From JBCBSP01 sp039819095 (GTDB taxonomy: Bacteria > Pseudomonadota > Alphaproteobacteria > Caulobacterales > Maricaulaceae), in NCBI GenBank assembly GCA_039819095.1, contig JBCBSP010000001.1:124001-188000 (forward strand): a stretch of 64,000 nt of DNA, given 5' to 3'. A model generated the notes under the pieces. It was not told where the DNA came from, ran no database searches, and worked only from the letters and a program-made list of their open reading frames with translations. The position numbers and the translations under genes were made by a program. Shown here piece by piece: positions 58,994 to 64,000 of this stretch. Every line of letters starts with the position of its first letter. The stretch's first letter is position 1.

Positions 58994-59299
58994 ATGTTCG
59001 CCAGAATCTACCGACCCGCGAAGACGGCCATGCAATCGGGCCACGCCAACTCAAAGCACTGGGTGCTTGAGTTCGCGCCCGAGCAGGCCAAACGCCCCGA
59101 TCCGTTGATGGGCTGGGCGTCGACCGGCGATACCCGTCGGCAGGTGAAGCTGTCCTTCGAGACTCGCGAAGACGCGGTCGCCTATGCGAAAAAACACGGC
59201 ATCGCCTTCCGGGTTCGCGACGAGGCGGAGACGACCCGGCGCATCAAGACTTATGCGGAAAACTTCGCCTACGAGCGTAAAGAGCCCTGGAGCCATTAG
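58994..59299 (+). CDS. ETC complex I subunit, NDUFS4-like
   Basis: A 101-residue protein of the ETC complex I family, an accessory subunit (NDUFS4-like, 18 kDa) shared by alphaproteobacteria and mitochondria. It begins MFARIYRPAKTAMQSG and has MGWASTGDTRRQVKLSFET followed by DAVAYAKKHGI, and ends YERKEPWSH. It lies between two tRNA genes and away from any nuo operon, common for this subunit in alphaproteobacteria. Confidence 0.93.
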   Translation: MFARIYRPAKTAMQSGHANSKHWVLEFAPEQAKRPDPLMGWASTGDTRRQVKLSFETREDAVAYAKKHGIAFRVRDEAETTRRIKTYAENFAYERKEPWSH

Positions 59300-59338
59300 G
59301 CGCATCACCCGCACCCGGCTCGGCGTTCACCCGCTTTC

Positions 59339-59415
59339 GGCCCCGTAGCTCAACTGGATAGAGCACCGGACTTCTAATCCGACGGCTGTAGGTTCGAGTC
59401 CTACCGGGGTCGCCA
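59339..59415 (+). tRNA. tRNA-Arg (anticodon TCT)
   Basis: Acceptor GGCCCCG/CGGGGTC (one G-T pair), D arm GCTC/GAGC, anticodon loop CTTCTAA (anticodon TCT), T arm GTAGG/CCTAC with TTCGAGT loop, encoded CCA. The first pair of the anticodon stem (C27-A43) is mismatched. Confidence 0.94.
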
Positions 59416-59424
59416 TTTCCCATC

Positions 59425-59442
59425 ACTTTGTGCTTTAAAGCG
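59425..59442. promoter_or_regulatory. Motif A, upstream of the HlyD-like gene
   Basis: ACTTTGTGCTTTAAAGCG includes the 10-bp palindrome GCTTTAAAGC. The same motif with three changes occurs at 60625-60642, upstream of the ABC ATPase gene. It starts 94 bp before the HlyD-like start. The pair is a candidate shared operator. Confidence 0.5.
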
Positions 59443-59518
59443 CCCGGACGAGGCTGATGACGCTTCATATGGACCGATTGCGCGTTAGTATATCGCGCAG
59501 GCGAGGGGATGATCCGAC

Positions 59519-60553
59519 ATGGTCGATGAACGCACTGAACGGCTGCAATCGCTGAGCATTGACCGTAGCGCGCCAGAAGCTTCCGGCGGCGTTCCGCTGT
59601 GGTCGCTAATCGTTGTGGCCATTCTGGCGCTTATGATCGGTGCGGCCGGCAGCTGGTTATTCACCGGGGGCGGGTCAGAAGAGGCGTCGACCACTGCGCG
59701 CATGGAGACGGCGCCGACCGCTGAATCGACAACCACCGAACCGGCCTCCCAGACTCAGAGCGCGCCGCCGCCGCGATCGAGCGGGCTGGTTGCATCCGGT
59801 TATGTGGTCGCGCGCCGGCAGGCGACCGTATCCGCTGAAATCACCGGCCGTATCAGCGAAGTTCTGATCGAAGAGGGTTTTGTCGTCGAGGCTGGCGAGG
59901 TGGTGGCCCGGCTTGATGATGAGCGCGCCCGGCTTGATCTGCGACTGCTTCAGGCTCAGCTCGCATCCGCGCAGAGACGCCTTGATTCCACGCAGGCCCA
60001 GCTCGTCGAGGCCGAGGCCCGACTTGGCCGGACCACCCAGCTGGTCGAACGCGAGTTCGCCTCGGCGGCTGCTCTGGACACTGCGCGCGCCCAGCTGGAT
60101 TCGCTGTCGGCTCAGTTGCTGGCGGGCCGCGCCGACGTGGCGGCGATCCGCGTGCGTATTGAGAGCCAGGAAGACTTTATCGACCGTCACATCGTTCGCG
60201 CGCCCTTTGGCGGGGTGGTGATCGCGAAAAACGCTCAGGTCGGCGAGATTCTTTCACCGGCCTCAGCTGGAGGCGGCTTCACGCGAACCGGTGTTGCAAC
60301 CGTGGTCGATATGCAAAGCTTGGAGCTGGAGGTCGATGTCAACGAGAACCAGATCCAGCGCGTGACTCCGGGCCAGCGCGTGGAAGCGGTGCTGGACGCC
60401 TATCCGGACTGGCGCATCCCGGCGCGGGTCGAAGCGATTATTCCAACCGCGGATCGGGCCCGCGCCACCATCCAGGTTCGCGTGGCCCTGGATGAGCGCG
60501 ATGCACGCGTCCTGCCGGACATGGCTGCGAGGGTGACCTTCGTCGAGAATTAG
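59519..60553 (+). CDS. HlyD/MacA-type membrane fusion (adaptor) protein
   Basis: A 344-residue periplasmic adaptor. An N-terminal helix (about residues 26-48) anchors it; a Ser/Thr/Pro-rich linker follows. The biotinyl-lipoyl-like part begins SGYVVARRQATVSAEITGRI, a coiled-coil hairpin spans about 145-215, and the barrel domain has RAPFGGVVIAKNAQVGEI. It would join a transporter to an outer membrane channel. The next genes, 145 bp later, are the ABC ATPase and two FtsX-like permeases, an efflux system of MacAB type with separate permease chains. Confidence 0.9.
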   Translation: MVDERTERLQSLSIDRSAPEASGGVPLWSLIVVAILALMIGAAGSWLFTGGGSEEASTTARMETAPTAESTTTEPASQTQSAPPPRSSGLVASGYVVARRQATVSAEITGRISEVLIEEGFVVEAGEVVARLDDERARLDLRLLQAQLASAQRRLDSTQAQLVEAEARLGRTTQLVEREFASAAALDTARAQLDSLSAQLLAGRADVAAIRVRIESQEDFIDRHIVRAPFGGVVIAKNAQVGEILSPASAGGGFTRTGVATVVDMQSLELEVDVNENQIQRVTPGQRVEAVLDAYPDWRIPARVEAIIPTADRARATIQVRVALDERDARVLPDMAARVTFVEN

Positions 60554-60624
60554 CGGCGAATAAAAACATCCTCGATTCGAGTGATTTAGCTTCGTCCGGA
60601 CAGGAATCAGTCGCGTAATCACGA

Positions 60625-60642
60625 ACTTTATACTTTAAAGTG
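60625..60642. promoter_or_regulatory. Motif B, upstream of the ABC ATPase gene
   Basis: ACTTTATACTTTAAAGTG contains the 10-bp palindrome ACTTTAAAGT and matches the motif at 59425 in 15 of 18 positions. It ends 56 bp before the ATPase start. The 145-bp gap holds no gene, so it is likely the promoter region of the ABC operon. Confidence 0.5.
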
Positions 60643-60698
60643 GACATGAGTTTCTGCTATTAGCCCTACAACAAGTCAGGCTGTGAGGGATCGATCCC

Positions 60699-61409
60699 AT
60701 GACTGAGAATGCCGGCGCGGCGTCAGGCCCGCTCTACACGCTGAACGACCTGTCCAAAGCGTATACGCGAGGCCGTGAGAGCATCACCATATTCGAGAAG
60801 CTGGATATGCAGATCGCCAATGGCGACTTCATCGCCATCATGGGGCCGTCCGGCTCCGGCAAGACAACGCTCTTGAACCTTCTGGGCGGGATCGATCGGC
60901 CGAGTTCAGGCGAGGTGATCTTTCAGGATCAGCGGATCGACAATCTCAGCCAGGGCGCACTCGCCAAATGGCGTTCCAACCATGTCGGCTTCATCTTCCA
61001 GTTCTACAATCTGATGCCGACGCTTACCGCGGCTCAGAATGTGGAGCTGCCGCTTCTGCTGACCCGGCTGTCCGGCAAGGAGCGCAAACGCCGGGTTCAG
61101 ACCGCGCTTGAAGTGGTCGGCCTCGGTGAACGCTCCAATCACCGTCCGCGCCAGCTTTCCGGCGGCCAGCAACAGCGCGTCGGCATTGCGCGCGCCATCG
61201 TTGCGGACCCGGAAGTCCTGCTCTGCGACGAGCCGACCGGTGATCTCGATCGCGCCACGGCGGACGAGATTCTGGAGACGCTTCAGCTGCTCAACAATGA
61301 TCTCGGCAAGACGATCATTATGGTCACCCACGACCCGGCGGCTGCGAAATACGCTAGGCGCGAGCTGCACCTGGACAAGGGCCGCTTTCTGGAGAAGGGG
61401 GGCGCTTAG
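60699..61409 (+). CDS. ABC transporter ATP-binding protein (MacB/LolD type)
   Basis: A 236-residue ATPase. Walker A is GPSGSGKTTLL (Lys55), the signature motif LSGGQQQRVGIARAI, and Walker B VLLCDEPTGDLD. Sequence around these is that of the MacB/LolD group, which drive FtsX-type permeases. It is followed immediately by two permease genes, with the first starting 1 base after its stop. Confidence 0.95.
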   Translation: MTENAGAASGPLYTLNDLSKAYTRGRESITIFEKLDMQIANGDFIAIMGPSGSGKTTLLNLLGGIDRPSSGEVIFQDQRIDNLSQGALAKWRSNHVGFIFQFYNLMPTLTAAQNVELPLLLTRLSGKERKRRVQTALEVVGLGERSNHRPRQLSGGQQQRVGIARAIVADPEVLLCDEPTGDLDRATADEILETLQLLNNDLGKTIIMVTHDPAAAKYARRELHLDKGRFLEKGGA

Positions 61410-62570
61410 ATGAACGATCTCACCCTGATCCGAAAAGGCGTCTTCAGAAAGAAGGTCCGTGCAACCCTTCTGATCCTGTCTATCCTCGTCGCCTTCCTTA
61501 TTTTCGGCGTGCTGGGCGCAGTGAACGCTGCGTTCGGAGCCGGCGTGGACACCGCAGCGGCCAATCGATTGGTAACGGTCAACAAGATCAATTTCACCCT
61601 GTCCATGCCCTATGCCTATTACGGGCGGGTGCGGCAGGTCGACGGGGTGGAAAACGTCACCCACGCCAACTGGTTCGGCGGCTATTATCAGGAGCCCCGC
61701 AACTTCGTGCAGAGCTTTGCAGTGGAGCCGGCGACCTATCTGGCGGCCTATCCGGAACTGCAGTTCGGCGAGGGGCAGGCGGAAGCCTTCATCAACACCA
61801 GAGACTGTCTTGCCGTCGGCGCCGATCTGTTGACCCAATTTGAAGATTGGGAGCTGGGCCGGCGCATTCCTGTCCGCTCGAATATCTGGCGCCAGCAGGA
61901 TGGTTCTGACACCTGGGAGTTTGAAATCTGCGCCGTGTTCGACGGCGAGCAGGATAACGTCCCGGCCAATTACGCCTTCTTCCACTATGAGTATTATAAT
62001 GAGGCGCTTCAGTTTGGCTCAGACGAGATCGGCTGGATGGTGATCAACACCACCGATCCCTCGGTCAATGATCAGGTCATCGCCGATATCGATGAGATGT
62101 TCGTCAACTCCCGCGCCGAAAGCGAGACCACGACAGAAGGTGCGTTCAACCAGGCCTTTGTCGAACAGTTCGGCAATATCGGCATGATCCTGACCCTTGT
62201 CATCTCGGCCGCCTTCGCGACCATCTTGATGATTGTCGGCACCACCATGTTCCTGGCGATCAGCGAGCGCACCCGCGAGATCGCGGTGCTAAAGACGCTT
62301 GGCTTCTCACAGCCGCGCATCTTCACCCACGTGCTCAGTGAATCGGTTCTGCTCAGCCTGATCGGCGGCTTGATCGGGCTTGGTCTTGCGGCCTTGTTCG
62401 TGTCCGTCGCGGCTGCGGCTCTGTCCGCGTTTCTGCCGGGTCTGTCGATGTCCACTGAGACCATACTGACCGCGGTCGCCATCATGATCGGTTTCGGGCT
62501 CATCACCGGCCTGGTGCCGGCGATCAACGCCATGCGCGTTCAGATCGTCGACGGCCTGTCAAAATCCTAG
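61410..62570 (+). CDS. ABC transporter permease, MacB/FtsX type (first)
   Basis: A 386-residue permease with four helices: one near residue 21-45 and three near the C-terminus (about 255-380). The large periplasmic domain lies between them, as in MacB. The C-terminal FtsX domain has EIAVLKTLGFSQPRIFTHVL and ends VPAINAMRVQIVDGLSKS. It starts directly after the ATPase gene and the second permease begins 6 bp after its stop, so the two may form a heterodimer. Confidence 0.92.
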   Translation: MNDLTLIRKGVFRKKVRATLLILSILVAFLIFGVLGAVNAAFGAGVDTAAANRLVTVNKINFTLSMPYAYYGRVRQVDGVENVTHANWFGGYYQEPRNFVQSFAVEPATYLAAYPELQFGEGQAEAFINTRDCLAVGADLLTQFEDWELGRRIPVRSNIWRQQDGSDTWEFEICAVFDGEQDNVPANYAFFHYEYYNEALQFGSDEIGWMVINTTDPSVNDQVIADIDEMFVNSRAESETTTEGAFNQAFVEQFGNIGMILTLVISAAFATILMIVGTTMFLAISERTREIAVLKTLGFSQPRIFTHVLSESVLLSLIGGLIGLGLAALFVSVAAAALSAFLPGLSMSTETILTAVAIMIGFGLITGLVPAINAMRVQIVDGLSKS

Positions 62571-62576
62571 GAGCGC

Positions 62577-63758
62577 GTGATGTTACAACAAATCGCCGCA
62601 GTGACGATGATCAATCTACGCTCTATCCCGCAGCGGTGGGGGATGTCGCTGGCGACCATTCTGTCCATCGCCCTGGTGGTGGCGGTGCTTCTGGGCTTCC
62701 TGTCCATGGCCAACGGGTTCCGGGCGACGATTTCAGGCACCGGATCTGATGATGTGGCCGTGATGCTGCGCTCCGGTTCGCAGGCCGAGCTCAATAGCGG
62801 GTTCGGCCGCGATGAGGTCCGGCTGATGGAAACCGCCCCGGGGATCGCAAGGGACTCTGCGGACAATGCTATTCTGTCGGCTGAACTCTATGTGATCGCC
62901 GACGGGCGAAAGCGCAGCGGCGGGCTCGACGCAAACCTTCCACTTCGCGGCGTGGGTTCAGCGGCGCCGCAGCTGCGTCAAGGCTTCACCCTGGTGGAAG
63001 GGCGTATGTTCGCGGAGGGCTCCAACGAGCTCGTCGTCGGTGAGGGCGTGATCCGCGAATTCAGCGGTTTTGACTACGGATCGACAATCCGGCTGGGCGC
63101 CAATGAATGGACCGTGGTGGGGGTGTTTTCCACCGGCGGAACCGTTTTCGATTCAGAGATCTGGGCCGATATCGGTGTCATCCAGAACCTCTATCAGCGC
63201 GGCGGCAGCTTCCAGTCAATGCGCGCTCAGCTCACCTCGCCTGAAGCGATTGAGGCGCTGCGCGCCTTCGTGGAAGCCGAACCTCGACTGGATCTGGAGG
63301 TCTCGACGGAGAAGGACTATTTCGCCGATACGGCGGGGGGAACCTCTGATCTGATCATGTTCCTGGGCTGGCCGCTCGCGATCGCCATGGCCATCGGTGC
63401 GCTGTTCGGGGCCTGGAACGCCATGTATGCCAGCGTGGATTCGCGGATCACCGAGATCGCGACGCTGCGTACGCTTGGTTTTAGCGGGTTTCCAGCTTTT
63501 GTGGGCACGATGGTGGAGGCGCTGCTTCTGGCGCTGATCGGCGGCATTGTCGGGGCGCTGGCGACTTATCTCGTTTTCAACGGCTGGAGCGCGTCCACCC
63601 TGGCCGGCGCCAGCTTCACCCAGATCGTGTTTTCCTTCGCCGTGACGCCGACGGCGGTGATGAGCGGGATCATTCTCGCACTCGCGGTTGGCTTCTTTGG
63701 CGGTTTCATCCCCGCAATCCGGGCCGCACGCGTGCCGCTTCTGGCGGTGCACGGCTGA
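62577..63758 (+). CDS. ABC transporter permease, MacB/FtsX type (second)
   Basis: A 393-residue permease of the same layout as the preceding gene: N-terminal helix near residues 20-45, periplasmic domain, and three C-terminal helices with DSRITEIATLRTLGFSGFPA and IPAIRAARVPLLAVHG. AGGAGCG precedes the ATG. With the ATPase and HlyD-like adaptor it probably exports a lipid, peptide or drug across the envelope. Confidence 0.92.
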   Translation: MMLQQIAAVTMINLRSIPQRWGMSLATILSIALVVAVLLGFLSMANGFRATISGTGSDDVAVMLRSGSQAELNSGFGRDEVRLMETAPGIARDSADNAILSAELYVIADGRKRSGGLDANLPLRGVGSAAPQLRQGFTLVEGRMFAEGSNELVVGEGVIREFSGFDYGSTIRLGANEWTVVGVFSTGGTVFDSEIWADIGVIQNLYQRGGSFQSMRAQLTSPEAIEALRAFVEAEPRLDLEVSTEKDYFADTAGGTSDLIMFLGWPLAIAMAIGALFGAWNAMYASVDSRITEIATLRTLGFSGFPAFVGTMVEALLLALIGGIVGALATYLVFNGWSASTLAGASFTQIVFSFAVTPTAVMSGIILALAVGFFGGFIPAIRAARVPLLAVHG

Positions 63759-63768
63759 TCGCAGCTCC

Positions 63769-64000
63769 TCAGGGCAGGCGCTGGAGGCTCGCTTCCAGCG
63801 CCGCCCAGAGGTCTTCAACATCTTCAAGTCCGATGGCCAGCCGGATGAGAGCTCCGGTTTCATCCCATTGCGGGCAGCTGCGCCGGATCTGCCGGTCGCA
63901 GGACAGCGCCAGGCTTTCGTAACCGCCCCACGAGAATCCGATGCCGAACAGCTCCAGCTGATCGACGAAGGCTTCGCCGGCGCGGGCGTCGGCATCCTTT
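63769..64000 (-). CDS. metC: Cystathionine beta-lyase-like PLP enzyme, C-terminal end (cut by window end)
   Basis: Only the last 76 residues are present; the frame runs on past the window. They read as the C-terminal domain of a cis-thionine PLP lyase: LFGIGFSWGGYESLALSCD and GALIRLAIGLEDVEDLWAAL, ending in LQRLP. The WGGYESL motif is typical of cystathionine beta-lyase (MetC), which makes homocysteine from cystathionine. It is convergent with the efflux operon. Confidence 0.85.
   Translation of the reverse strand, partial: KDADARAGEAFVDQLELFGIGFSWGGYESLALSCDRQIRRSCPQWDETGALIRLAIGLEDVEDLWAALEASLQRLP

Noticed and set aside
1..64000. CRISPR array, insertion sequence or prophage
   Set aside because: No regularly spaced repeats, transposase, integrase or phage structural genes were seen in reading the window.

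Overview
The window is a GC-rich alphaproteobacterial chromosome segment. Gene content (MucR, an N-terminally extended S9, COX15-type haem A synthase, a UQCC/CBP3-like bc1 chaperone, an NDUFS4-type complex I subunit, RibBX, a TRAP transporter, a proton-pumping pyrophosphatase, a class I PHA synthase and MotB) suggests a marine, flagellated, heterotrophic member of the Maricaulales/Hyphomonadaceae or a relative. This placement is inferred from protein content; no rRNA is present. Most of the window is housekeeping backbone, and I see no insertion sequence, integrase, prophage or CRISPR array.

Layout. 1-5.4 kb: recO end, parC, lemA plus an HtpX-like protease, AI-2E permease. 5.4-8.9 kb: a dctMQP TRAP transporter with enlarged membrane subunits. 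9-15.8 kb: leucyltransferase bpt, an SLC13 permease, motB, a flavin reductase, a beta-hydroxyacid dehydrogenase and two small membrane proteins. 15.8-17.2 kb: a lower-GC two-gene cassette, an ATP-grasp peptide ligase with a 57-residue putative precursor, i.e. a candidate graspetide locus. 17.3-21.6 kb: an exported ChaN/TIKI-like protein, then valine catabolism (isobutyryl-CoA dehydrogenase, 3-hydroxyisobutyryl-CoA hydrolase, mmsB). 21.6-28.7 kb: mucR (divergent), then the translationally coupled chain glyA-nrdR-ribD-ribE-ribBX-ribH-nusB-thiL, in which RibD has no deaminase domain and RibBX has lost the cyclohydrolase metal ligands. 29-36 kb: hppA, bamE, bc1 chaperone, plsX-fabH-ihfA-merR and tRNA-Pro(GGG).

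36-48.6 kb: a DUF2235 hydrolase beside the tRNA, a PqiA-like protein, two acyl-CoA dehydrogenases, haem A synthase, a PhoX-like phosphatase overlapping a phytase-like propeller gene, rplM-rpsI with a terminator-like leader hairpin, an AT-rich orphan membrane protein and phaC. 48.7-52.1 kb: a small lipoprotein, glpX, recJ and tRNA-Glu. 52.1-56.3 kb: directly after tRNA-Glu, a three-gene cassette of a radical SAM enzyme, an MBOAT acyltransferase and an SGNH-like membrane protein, a plausible uncharacterised envelope or exopolymer modification system. 56.3-64 kb: a MarR/CPBP divergent pair around a perfect 16-bp palindrome, ppa, a DUF192 protein, tRNA-Pro(TGG), the NDUFS4-like gene, tRNA-Arg(TCT), then a MacAB-like efflux set whose adaptor and ATPase genes share an 18-bp upstream motif, and a cystathionine beta-lyase end cut by the window edge.

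The strongest candidates for new biology are the ATP-grasp/precursor pair (15.8-17.2 kb) and the radical SAM-MBOAT-SGNH cassette (52.4-56.3 kb). Next come the shared efflux motif, the hppA and rplM leader structures, and the rewired riboflavin genes.
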